Source: Macrotrachela quadricornifera | Lineage: Eukaryota > Rotifera > Eurotatoria > Philodinida > Philodinidae | DNA length: 64,000 bases | Direction of reading: 5' to 3' | NCBI GenBank assembly: GCA_022393335.1 | Contig: JAJEKB010021191.1 | Location: 717,861-781,860 of the forward strand | Part shown: one piece after another, positions 46,610-60,432 of the stretch | Layout: the number at the start of each line of letters is the position of its first letter | Position numbering within the stretch: position 1 is the first letter of the stretch | Notes under the pieces: model-generated | Told to the model about the DNA's origin: nothing | What the model saw: the letters and a program-made list of their open reading frames with translations, nothing else | Databases searched by the model: none | Made by a program: the position numbers and the translations under genes

Positions 46610-49545
46610 ATGACGAAACAAAATGATCGAAATCAATTAAAATCAGAATATATGACAATTGCTAATGAACAACACGATGTTTCAGAAGATACAGTATTAA
46701 AACACCAAATATCATCAGAGTGAGTATTCTTTAGATCAATAAATTATATAAAAAAATGATTTCATTTTATTATTTATAGACCAAAAAAATTACGTGCTTC
46801 CATTTGCACTAGACGAAAATTTTTTTATACAATTCTTTTACTAGTAGTTATTGTTGGTGGAATTATGGCATTAGTAATTCCATATTACACACGGCACAGT
46901 GAAAATAGTAACAATAACGAAAGTCAAGGTAAGCTATCTGTAAGAGTTTCTAAGAGAAAATCATTCTTAGGAATTAACAAAGGAAAAAAAGTTTGTACAG
47001 ATATGTGGAAAATTCATTAACTTTTTTTTAATATTATACCAATGTTTGTGCTTTTCATATATCATAGACATAGGAACTGAAGATGAAGATTGGAACAATG
47101 ATGATCAACTTCCTCAATTACGATCAGCTTCGATATCTGTAAGTATTTTTCTAGATTTTGATACACGAATTTATTTTTCTCTTTCAATTGTCTTTGAAGA
47201 AGAGCTATTCACCCAAAGATCTCGGTCACCTAAATGTATACATTCGTCAATCAACTCGTGATGATTTTCGACGACACTCTAGACCGTTTCGTTTTCCCGC
47301 TGCTCGTTATGATCATCAGAAATTTCGTATGTAATATAAAATACATTCATTTCCTTAGATAATGACATATTTTTAAAGCATTGGTTGGTCCATTTCTAAG
47401 TCTTACACCTTGGATTCCAATATTTATTGATCGACGTTCACGTCAAACAATAATATATTCTCCAACAGGCGGTCGTAAGTAAATACACTTTGAAAAAAAT
47501 ATCTTAATTAATGAATCATATTGTTATAGTTTACATAATACCTCCATTGATAAATTTTTATGGTGAACTTTATTCAGTAGGAGAATTAATTAAATATGGT
47601 TATGCCAGTTTAGTTAGTAGTGGGAGTCAACCAGTAGCTCCGATTAATATGTTACCTTATTTTCAACCAAGCCCATGTTTGTTTTTTGTTTGAAAGTATT
47701 TTCTTTAGGTATTTTTTTTTTGTGTATATAGTATACGGTCCTGGGATACCAACAATTAATCCATTAACAGGTGGTTTTAAAGGTTCTATTCGAACAACTT
47801 ATCGACGTTTTAACATTCCGAGACATGACAGAGTATTGGATGATTATTCTTCATATGGAACAGATGATGACGACAGAGATTATTATAAACCACAACCATA
47901 TCATAAAAAGCAAAGTAAGAAATCATATTCATGTTCATTAAGTAATACTAATATTTTAGATACTTATAACAATAGATATAGTGCACCGAATTATAAACCA
48001 CCGTCATATAATCCCTATTATTCACCATTAAATTCCTGTGGAAGATATGCAGTTGATCAACTCAAAAGACAATATCTTTCATCAAAGGTGCCCGAGAACA
48101 AAACTGGTAAGAAAGACACTCAAGGATAAGAAATCTTTCATTTTCTTTTCTATTCATTTTACAAGAATTATGTATAGAATAGAAAATTGAAAATATAATA
48201 TTGATGTGCTTATTCATGAGAGCAATCATCCTATTCTTGAAATATATAACGAATATTCTTAAAGTTTCAGTTCAACCTAGTAATCCAGTTCAACCGAGTA
48301 ATCCAGTTCAACCTAGTAATCCAGTACTAGATACAGATGCCGCCAATCCTCCAAATAATGATTTATCATTACTTGATAATTGTAATTGTCAAAAAACCAT
48401 TTTGATACCATCTGAACTCAATGAGCATGCTTTCTTCATCATTCGTATGTCATATTTTAAGATTTAGAATTGATGTATTTAGAATATAATTGTAGTTCAT
48501 CTATCGGCTAATGCTGATAGTAGTGTGAAAAAGGCTTGTGAACAATTATCACAAATTAAACAAACACTAGTACAGGCACATCCTGATGCTAACATAGAAA
48601 TGACATTGGGACTTGGATATGCTACAACACAAAAATGGCTTAGTGAAGCAGGTATTCCTTTTCCAAAGACTTTTAATGAATTTAAAAGAATAGTTGGTCC
48701 TACAGGAAAAGTGATGCCAAGTACAGGTAATGTAGTTTTCATCGATTATACATAATTAATAAATTAGTAATAATTTAGGAGGAGATATATTTGTTGATAT
48801 AAGAAGTAATCGAAAAGATCTTTGTTTTGAATTGGGTCGATTATACTATAACTTGATCACTCCCGACTCAATCGAGCACTTATATGATACATTTGGTTTT
48901 GCATATATGGGTTCTAATAAAACAGGTCTTTCAAAAGATTTTATTGGCTTTGAAGATGGAAATGATAATCCTGCAGGTTATAAAGCGAGAGTATGTTAGA
49001 TTTACATCATATTCTTCTACATAATTATTTTATATAGTCATCAGCTGCACTTATTGCACAGCCAAATGATGATATAATTCATGTTGGAGGATCTTATGCA
49101 TTGATACAAAAATGGACACACAATATGATAAAATGGAATGAGTATGTTAATATAATTCAGTATAAAAGCTTATTTTTAAATAATTAGGATGACACAAGCA
49201 CAGCAAGAAGGTGTTATCGGAAGAACGAAAGGAGAAGGAAGTGTAGAATTCAAACCAATAGTACCCGATACTCATATTGGTCACACAGAAATCGAAGGAA
49301 ATGGTATAGATGTCGAAATAGTTCGAAGATCAGTCCCGTATGGTGATTTGAAAAAGCATGGATTATTTTTTGTTGCATATGCATCTAGTACAGCAAACCA
49401 TGACAAATTTCTTAATAGCATGGTTGGAAATACAAATGGTATGTATGATCGATTAATGGATTTTACAAAACCAATTACAGGAAATTATTGGTATATTCCT
49501 TCAAAACCTGTTCTTAAAAAATTACTTAATTGGAGCATTGTATAA
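46610..49545 (+). CDS. Membrane-anchored DyP-type haem peroxidase, 717 aa
   Basis: Twelve exons: 46610-46719, 46780-46928, 47068-47138, 47200-47326, 47379-47474, 47530-47676, 47732-48106, 48271-48444, 48496-48726, 48779-48990, 49038-49141 and 49188-49545. Phases join over 2154 nt. Residues 1-49 are cytosolic; TM about 50-72; the scaffold ectodomain follows (LPQLRS, RFPAARYD, GYASLVSSG, GIPTINPLTGGF) as in the oxidases; then a Tyr/Asn/Pro-rich stalk with a PSNPVQ repeat; peroxidase domain about 415-717. DyP signatures: GFEDG 550-554 (catalytic Asp553), haem-ligand His628 in DTHIGHTEI, distal Arg646 in IVRRSVPYG, and YDRLMDF near the end. Residues fit B-type DyPs: the His-Arg spacing is 18. These use H2O2 to oxidise dyes, phenols and similar aromatics. 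Topology places the haem domain outside. No close animal counterpart is expected, so transfer is likely (inference). Confidence 0.9.
48271..48325 (+). repeat. Three 18-bp tandem repeats encoding VQPSNP
   Basis: At the start of exon 8 of the DyP gene, an 18-base unit is repeated three times with two silent changes (CCTAGT/CCGAGT). It encodes a Pro/Ser/Asn spacer between the scaffold and the peroxidase domain. Copy number is likely to vary between alleles. Confidence 0.9.
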
Positions 49546-49918
49546 AACTTTTTTTTTTGTATATAATTGGCGATGTGAATCTTTTAACTATGGATGAAAG
49601 ATAACCAAATTTTCAAGAGTTTTTTTTGATTGATATTCTACAATTTTCATTCTTGATTGTTCAATAAATCCTATATTTCATATATTTATTCTGCTATGAT
49701 TGTAGTTTGAAATAGAAACATGTTCCTTTCAGTCATAAATAAGAATGAAGTTTAGATGTCGACATTGATTCAATTTATTTGTTCATTTGTTTTACAAAAA
49801 AATAAAACAAAAATGTGTACTAGATGACAATTCAATATCTGAACTAGTTTGAATAAGTAATGGAGAAAAAAAAAGAGTTTATTACATCTTGAAACATCGA
49901 TGTTAAAAAACTATTTTC
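49546..49918. other. Convergent 3' intergenic region between DyP and ubiquitin genes
   Basis: About 370 bases hold the 3' UTRs of two genes that converge. AATAAA-like signals occur on the plus strand (AATAAATCC near 49664 and AATAAAACA near 49801). Nothing else seen. Confidence 0.45.
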
Positions 49919-52309
<2,391 letters not shown>

Positions 52310-52753
52310 ATGGCGCATCTTATTTTAATACAACTCGTTGTTTTATTTTTCATTACAATATCTTCTACAAAAGTAAATGTTAAAACGATACAACAAGGAC
52401 CTCCAAATCCTTATGCTAAAATATTTCTTTATTCTGGTCGACCAAATCCACGATGGAGGTTAACATTTCAAGAGTGGGTACAATTAAATCAATTAATACA
52501 AACATTACCAAAAATATCTGGTGGCAATATTGGTCCTTATAAATTTCATGGTAAATTAGGTTATTCTGGTTTTTATGCACATTTTATAGCTGCTGCAAGT
52601 TATCCTGATATTTATTATGTAGCTAATAAACGTCAAACAATTTTATCAAATCCTGGTACACATGTAGTTTTTAATGATAAACAGAAATTAGTGGAAAAAT
52701 GGTTTATAGATAGTGCAAGAAGTCATGGTATTCCAATACCAACATTAGTTTAA
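52310..52753 (+). CDS. Small secreted protein of unknown function, 147 aa
   Basis: Single-exon frame with a strong signal peptide (residues 1-20, MAHLILIQLVVLFF, cleavage near SST). The mature part starts with a Pro/Asn/Tyr-rich segment (GPPNPYAKIFLYSGRPNPRW, residues 30-49). It continues with an amphipathic helix (LTFQEWVQLNQLIQTL), a Gly/Tyr-rich stretch (GPYKFHGKLGYSGFYAHF) and a C-terminal half (FNDKQKLVEKWFIDSARSHGIPIP). The SGRPNP(R/S)W pattern is one I associate with uncharacterised secreted proteins of bacteria and fungi, but this is a recollection, not a database match. No cysteines after the signal. TAA at 52751. Confidence 0.75.
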   Translation: MAHLILIQLVVLFFITISSTKVNVKTIQQGPPNPYAKIFLYSGRPNPRWRLTFQEWVQLNQLIQTLPKISGGNIGPYKFHGKLGYSGFYAHFIAAASYPDIYYVANKRQTILSNPGTHVVFNDKQKLVEKWFIDSARSHGIPIPTLV

Positions 52754-55700
52754 AATCTAAAATGATTTCTATTCGAATATAACTTATGAACTTTGAAATT
52801 TGAGACTGGTATCTTTTATTGAGTAGAATGAAGATAAATTGATTCGTCCTATTTCATGTCGAAGCAGGTTAAAATTCTTTCATAATGACATACTTTCTTT
52901 TTTATTTTTGTTATCATAAAAATCTTGATAATGAATATATGAAGAAAAGTTAATATTTATTTTCATATCACATATTCTTTTCGTTATTTTTATTTATTCT
53001 ATTGATTGTTTTGATAAAAACAGCAATATTTAATAAAACTTATACAATATGTAAATATATTTCTACTCATGAATGATAAATCTATTTAAAAAAAAAACAA
53101 GATATATCATCGTGGAAGTCATTCTCCAGTATTTTTGTATTGAACAAGTTCATTCAATCTATACTTTTGGAAAAATAGATTTTGTCAATTGACGATTGAA
53201 GGAACAATTCGGAAATACATTAGTTGTTCTTGTTTATTCTATGATCAAGGGAGAAGTATAAAACACAAATAAAAAATCTATTTGAAAGAAACAAAAACAA
53301 TATACAGTTTGTCACTTGTCTAGAATTTCAGCAAAGTGCTAAAAAGGGCTTGATATTACTAGAGTTAATAATACTCGAATATATATTGTTTCCTTCTTTG
53401 ATAAGTTTATTGACAAATGTCCATAGTGTAAAAGATGTTAACATTTGAATGCACAATACAATTTTCGATGCATATGATTTTTCACATCCGCTGCCATATT
53501 TCACAAATTAATGAAAACATTATAGCTTATCTTGAATGTTGACAAAGACGATCAACATAGTCATCTTCAAAGTGGTTGAGAATCATAAAATCTCAAAACT
53601 ATTAATAGTTTGATTTGAGTAAAGAAACGTTCTGATATCTTTCATTTACAGTTACGAAATTATTTCATTCTCGAGCAAATATTTGGGCACATGTCGACTA
53701 CTCATCCATTTATTTGTGTGAAACTCGAAGAGCTGTTTCAAGTAATAAATTATTTCAAAATTGTGGTTAGAAGGTGTCGAGCTAGGTGATGATATCATGT
53801 TAACAAAAAATGTATTATTGAATAAATGATTTCAGCTTTAGACTAAGCGTGTATATTAAATCGAAGAAAAATCGATTGTTTTTTAAGTAGATTCGTGATT
53901 ATTTCGTCTTAAGTGGAAAATCATATTTCAAAACGAAAAATTATAGTTCAGATTTGATTTGTTATTAACTTCAAAAATAGGATATTTGATCATTAAAGAG
54001 AGTTTTTATAATCAATTGTTGATATATGCCAATTGTCATCCTATCATTTAGATAAAATAACTTTTTAAAATAAATTGTTGACTAATTCAGACTTTTCAAA
54101 ACAAGATTCGATCAAAAATACAATATTTAGAACAAGATTGATATTGTTTAAGTGTTTGTATACTGATTGATTAGAAAATATTACATCCAACGTTAATGGT
54201 AGCATTCAAAATTAAATAAATTCAATTTATAATGCATATGTAGAAGACAGTTAACTGAGAATTCTTGTATTAAAAGAAGCACTAACATTAACTATGTTTT
54301 CATGTGCATATCTTCGCGAATTCGAATAGAATATGTGACCAGCATGACGAGTTAGTAGGAAATGCGAATAATTCTCGTCTTTGATGATCAATTTTTACTA
54401 AGTTTGACATTTTATAAATGTTTGAAGACTATAAACATGTAAATCTAACTGAACGATATGCATACGTTGCTCTTCATTGAACTGAAGCGTCAAAGACAAC
54501 GAATTCTAATATTTATAAATACGTATCAATTATATTTGAAACATCAAATGACTCAATGATTTGTAACAATAGTTTCATTTATTGGACTGAATGGACTAGT
54601 GGCGTGGCTAGGAAATTTTTACAGAGGGGCAAGCCAACGAAATAAAATTTTACAGAGGAGGGGCAAAAAATGGTTTTTGGCTGGGTAAGAGACGTTTACA
54701 GGAGGAGCATTGCACACCCGCGCCTCTCGTCTCCGGTGGTTACGCCATTAGTGGTAATCAGCTAAACTCATGTTTTTCAAAATTTACAACTTACATGCTG
54801 TTCGAAGGAGCAGATGCAGAGGAGAGTGATAACTCACGGAGTGATGTAAGCAGTTTGGATAATCTGTTTTCCAGAATGCAATTCAAATCGCCAAGCGTCG
54901 AAAAACAACTTACGGATGAAGATAATTATGTGGATTCACAAATCTGAGGCAAAATAGAATCAGAATCGGATGCTGAATTCTCGGAGGAGTATGGAATAAT
55001 GGAAGAAGTATCGGCAAATTCAGAAAATAGTAGGGCGTTTCCATGGGATCTGAACTACGCGTACAAAATTAATCTTCGATTTTGATGAAACTTTCAGCGT
55101 TTGTACAGCTCTTAATTCTGGACTTTTTGGTAAAAAAGTTTTCTTCTAAAGCCTTTGTTTTCATACTGATGTATTCAAAATATTTTTTGTCAAATTTCTC
55201 CACGAAAGTAAAGTAAATATTCAAATCCAAGGGCATTATTCGATTTGTCGTCGACGGGCGCATTGAACCAGACTGAATATAATGAAAATTTCAAAAAATC
55301 GGAGTCATGATACTCATAAAAACCGATCCAGACCACCTCTATGTTAGAACCATAATTTTTGAAAAAGCCAAATTGCTCAACTCATTAATATAGTACAAAT
55401 GATAGATCTTCACTTGTCCTACAACTCTGCTTATTCAGATTCATCAACGTTTTTGACACGGTTGAAAGAAAAGACAATTCTCTGTCATGCAGTGCTTATC
55501 ATATTCTATGGTTTTTGTAGATGATTACTTAGAATTTCAATGAAACTTATAGATCTTGTAGAGCTTTCAAAGCTGATTATATTTTCAAGAAAAATTTTGT
55601 ATTTCTATACTATTATTAAAGTGAATTGATCATGATTTTATCTTTTGATCATAGTGTTGTTTTATATGATGTATGAATTTCAACATTAATGAAATCATTT

Positions 55701-56683
55701 TTTTAAGAACAAAGGTAAAAAGACATTCTTTAGATAATTTTTCTTTTCCACAACTCTTGCACTTAAGTCATAACAGCTGCTAAAATCATAGTATGAATAT
55801 AGAAACAAAAATCCAAGTTGGATTATTGGTTTATCTTGTAAAGATAATACCAAAGGTACATAGATCACAAATTGAATAGAATCATGCAAAATCTTTTAAC
55901 AAATCTTTTAGATGAAGCACTTTCGGATATTCTTAGTTTGGTATAAAATCTGAGATCATATTCTCACATTCTGTCAGGAAACAGAATAATTTTTGAAGAA
56001 GAAGAACAAGCAACATTTTCCAGTTTGCATATTAGTGAAGGAAGAGGCGATAAAATAATCCATCGAAGATGGTTAGGTGTTGCACGATTGTCTAAACACA
56101 CATAGTGTATGAGGGCAACATTCAAAACAAGCTCTCGGACATGTGTTAAAATTATCTATTGCCATTTGATTTAGAATAAACAAAGGTAAAATATGGAACT
56201 TAGTCATGTCATTTACTCCATGTGAGTATAATTATGAAGATTTGTTGTATACATTATGTAATACGTATTTTTGTCTCGAATTCTCTATTTTTAAAAACAG
56301 AGTATCATTTTAGTATAGAATCAGGAATGAAACCGAATCTAATAAAAACCTTCTTCTTCAAAATAATTTATTGACCATTCTACAAAGCATGCTGTGAAAA
56401 ATGAATCATCTCGCATTTTTTAAATGTTACATATAGTTCTACTTCGAGAGAGCTACAATTTTCAAATAATTATAATTCAAGAAACATCAAACATACTTCT
56501 CAAAAAGTAAAAAATGAAATGTTTCATGAAAATTTACTTTGACAATTTTGAAAAGAGTGACAGACAGACAATAAGCAAATATTAAACAGAAAAATACAAA
56601 GAAAGCATTTTTTGATCACATATTATTGTTTTACGAAGAAGAAGTTCGAAGAAAATTCATAAGCTATTGAATAATGTTTGGTT
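52754..56683. other. Gene-poor region with a MITE and a possible transposase remnant
   Basis: About 3.9 kb without a convincing gene. At 54597-54753 lies a MITE-like insertion (listed separately). Just after it, 54795-55060 reads on the plus strand as an acidic stretch (GADAEESDNSRSDVSSLDN, SESDAEFSEEYG) with one stop, which resembles acidic N-termini of piggyBac-like transposases; no other part is present. The rest is AT-rich. Confidence 0.4.
54597..54753. mobile_element. MITE-like insertion with AGTGGCGT ends
   Basis: The left end is TAGTGGCGTGGCTAGGAA, and the reverse complement of the right end is TAATGGCGTAACCACC, so the first ten or so bases are inverted. The interior is rich in AGAGGGGCAA repeats and has higher GC than the surroundings. 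Ends resemble those of the hAT-like MITE at 15524. No clean target duplication was made out. Confidence 0.6.
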
Positions 56684-58925
56684 TCATCCGTTGAGTATAC
56701 AACATTGACATGAATTATACAACATATTTATCTTTTTTCTGAATGGGTCGATATAAAAGATATCCAATTGATTGTCTTTGTTTAAGTCTAGAATAGCGAT
56801 TAATCCAGCTCTTGGATAGGCTTCAATTGGAATTCCGATTGGCGGTGCGAAAGTACCATTGTGGGAATTGATCAGCAAGGATATAGTGCCTCTTTCTTGA
56901 TTTAGAACAAGAAGATCGATTTTATCATCATTATTCATATCACCAGTAACGATCAACAGAGGGGCTGACTCAGGTTCACTCAAAAATGTTCGTCGTGATT
57001 GAAAAGTACCATCTCCATTCCCAAATAGAACTTCTACATTAAAGATCGCAGTATTAAGAACAGCAATATCTAATAAACCATCTTTATTCAAATCATTCAC
57101 AGCTACTGAACCTGGATAACCGTAAGGTGTGGTCGAAAATATTTCTCCGATTTGAAAAGTTCCATTCCCATTACCAAGGTAGACGATAATATCGCTATGA
57201 TATTGATTAGTAATAAAATCTTGCTTATTGTCATTGTTCAAATCTCCGATAGTCATCAAAATTGTATGGAAACCAGCTACATTTATAATGGTTTGGATTC
57301 GTTGAAAATTTCCATCACCACTGCCTAGAAATACATTCAACTCTTGAAAACTTGTGCCAAGTAGATCTAATCGACCATCATTATTGAAATCAGCCACAAC
57401 AATCGGTAAACGCAAGCTATTTCTTTCCATCTGAACCATCCTATTTGCACCAAAAGTTCCATCGCCATTTCCAAAATATATATTTACATTACCATCCGTC
57501 ACAATCACATCCAATAGCATATCATTATTAAAATCACCAACAAGAAGCGCATAATTAGCACTAAATAAAGCAAACTTTTTTCATTTAACGTTTCCGAAAA
57601 ATTGGAAAGACATGATCAGTGTAAATCAGAGATATTCGCCCTAATGCATCACAATGGAAGAAACTTTCAAGCATGAAAAACATCTCTTTTGAAACTTTTT
57701 GAGAAATAATAAAATTCTGCTGTGAATTTAGGTGTATTTGTTTCCAAATTGCTTCTCTTCTAATGCAATATATTTTATTTAAATCAGAAGTATCTACAGA
57801 ACAAGACTACATTTTTTTTCTAGTTCTGTTTTATAGATTAATAGAATGGGACAGAATACGGCACAAGTTCAAAAGGCTCTCTCTATCTCCTGCACGAAAA
57901 AATGGTTTTTGTACTAACACAATCCGTGGTTTGTTTTCCTTTAAAATTGTTTAAGATAATAGAGCTCTCTTGAAAATTTTTTCATTACCTGTGTACATAA
58001 CTACTCTACAATGGACAACCATGCGCTCATGTTTCATGGGCTAGAAAGTGCACTGTGAACATTTCTACATAGAGAACATTTCAAATCTTCGAAGTTGTCA
58101 TTCAATCATTAGGAAAATGAATAAAGTGTTATTTTACACTTCTAAAAATAATTATTCAACACCTACCTATTAGCGAGATTTATTGATAATACTGGTTGTG
58201 CTTGAAAATTGCCATTACCATTGCCAAGCATCACGTATAGATAGAAATAATCATCGAAAAATCTGGACGCCAGAGCAACAACATCTGTGATATTATCGTT
58301 ATTAAAATCACCAATATTCGCCGACCTGAATATATTAGGATCATTTATGTAGAAGGATATTGTTTCAAATGTTATTAGACAAGGAGATTCTAAAGAGAAA
58401 AAAGAAACAGTTACGGATCTTCATTGTTCGAGAGATCTTTTTCATTCTTTATTAGCAGTGATAATTGACTGACTGACTTATTTCATTAACAAAATTCAGT
58501 CAAAACTAGATTCACTATATACGAACCTGTTGAAGGTAACATCGACATCGTTGAAAGAATGTTCTTGCTTGTCGAATATGTGCTGGTTCCTTCAATAGTA
58601 AATGATAAAACAAAATTTTGAATATTAATCAGTAATACATAAAATCTGTTAGATTTAAAGGGATAATTTATACAAAAAGATTCTATATTTTCCAAGATAA
58701 AGTAGACGTCAAACTTAGTCTCATATATGAACAATGTTTTACGACGCTTATTTCATATCTAACTATCAAAAGAAAAGAGTGAAGAATACAATACTTGTAT
58801 GTGAAACATCATTTGCTTGTTTTTGAATAAAGTGAATTAATATAAACAGAATGAATGTTGATACAATGATCAATAATATTAAACTAAAGATGAAATAAAT
58901 TAATAATGAGAAAAACGAAGTTGAT
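56684..58925 (-). CDS. FG-GAP (VCBS) seven-repeat propeller domain with N-terminal TM segment
   Basis: Minus strand exons: 58925-58795 (TM stretch STSFFSLLIYFIFSLILLIIVSTF), a Ser/Thr-rich linker exon ending at about 58533 (TIEGTSTYSTSKN...LPSTG), 58389-58167, and 57560-56684 with stop at 56684. The exact acceptor of the linker exon was not fixed. Seven FG-GAP units are visible, each with a Ca2+-loop pattern like GDFNNDxxxD: one in the third exon (GDFNNDNITD) and six in the last (GDFNNDMLLD, ADFNNDGRLD, GDLNNDNKQD, NDLNKDGLLD, GDMNNDDKID, LDLNKDNQLD). Seven is the number expected for a closed beta-propeller as in integrin alpha heads. The domain lies after the TM, hence extracellular, probably for adhesion or binding. 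An ATG at 58942 overlaps the stop of the upstream module, but a 53-nt intron (58978-58926) would instead join both in frame. Confidence 0.8.
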
Positions 58926-58938
58926 CTAGAAAAAGAAT

Positions 58939-60432
58939 TCATTTAAAGAATATTTTAATTAAAATCAAAAAAATATACTGATTTGTCACAGTTTTCGATG
59001 TCAATTGCAATTGATTAATGTTATTATTTTCTGTTTCAACAATAGATATTGGTTGAATTGAATTCATTTTTTTCTTTCGACGTTGATGAATATGAAAGAG
59101 AAGAGAAATTATTCTTGGACATATCCATTTTAGAATAATCGATAGACCAGTATATACACCAAGAAGATATGTTATTGTGTAAAAAGGATCAATATGTTCA
59201 ATGTACTTGTATGAACATTCTATTGGAGAACATCGATAAAAATATGATGAATAATTTCTTATTGTTAACCATTGTTCAATAAATAAATTATCAACAAGAT
59301 TTAACACAGTCATATTTGGTGCAAATCGACTTATCGTTGCGTTTAAAGCTGGTCGATCACTATTTATATCAATAGTCTTGGTCATTATATGTATTAATTG
59401 AATACATAACAAATCATAAAAACACTCTAGAGTTGAGGAAAGAAATGATTCAACTGGTGTACATCCCATTTTAAAACCTTTTATTGACTCAGATTTGGAA
59501 GAGTTATCAATAAAAGTACCTGCAATTATACAAGTTTCATTTAATCCACATAAACAATTATTCTCATAGATCATTGATTGAGTATTAGGATAGGCAAGGC
59601 TGTTATTATACCAAGGATTGATATATTCAAAATTAGTTCCATATGCTGATACAATCGCATTTCCACTACTTATAGATCGAAGTAGAAATAAAGTACGATT
59701 AAGCATATTATGAGCATTTAATTTACATGTTTCAATCATTGAATTGATACGAATTTCAAATAAATCTTTTCTTAATAATTCTTTTGTTATTAAAAGTGAA
59801 GAAAGAGATTGATGAATTGATGCGTTAGATGATTGCAATGAAAGTTGACATAATCCACTTAGAAATTGCAAATGAGCAGAAAGAAAACGACGATAATCTT
59901 TTTTATTATAAGCAGATAAATTATTAAATAGATTTGATGTTACATTCATTCTCCATGAATCCGAAATAAAGCCACTCGAACAAACCTAGAATTCATTATT
60001 TTTATTTGAAAAATTTTGAATGGAAATCTGTTTTCTTACTTGATGAAAAATAGCTTTAATTTCAATAAAATGACTATATGTTGATGAGATCAATGAACAA
60101 TGACATTGAAGTGTATCATTATGATTATTTATGAGATAATTGTAAGTATCAAATGATGGTTTATGAAAAGTTTTTGTTAAAGTTCGTGGTTGAATTACTG
60201 TATAGAAAGATAGAATTAAAAGAATCAATATTAAAAGAAATATATAAAGACGAGTTGACCATTGACCAAGACGTTTCACTTGTATTCGATCGATATTACT
60301 TGAAAATGTTCGTGCAGGAAATATATTTAAATTGAATAATTTATCAGAGAAAAGTCGAAATAGTTTTCGAAATAATTCTTTCAATCGAGTGAACAATTTC
60401 TGATGAACTATAAACAAAAGTAATCTTCTCAT
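58939..60432 (-). CDS. Cys-rich ectodomain membrane module A (bdelloid-type uncharacterised family)
   Basis: Two exons: one with a TM segment near its middle (WSTRLYIFLLILILLILSFYTVI) then TLQCHCSLISSTYSHFIEIKAIFHQ, ending at 60040; and 59985 down to 58979 or to the stop at 58939. The 54-nt intron between them is GT-AG and phase 0, and across it the family pattern IFHQ-VCSSGFISDSW is restored. The ectodomain of about 280 residues has paired cysteines (NNCLCGLNETC, KGFKMGCTP, LECFYDLLC, YRCSPIECSY) and ends in a second TM (YTITYLLGVYTGLSIILKW) and a basic tail. No function is known; I recognise the family only as abundant in bdelloid genomes. If separate, it starts at ATG 60432; if fused, at 60407 through a 44-nt intron. 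Confidence 0.75.
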
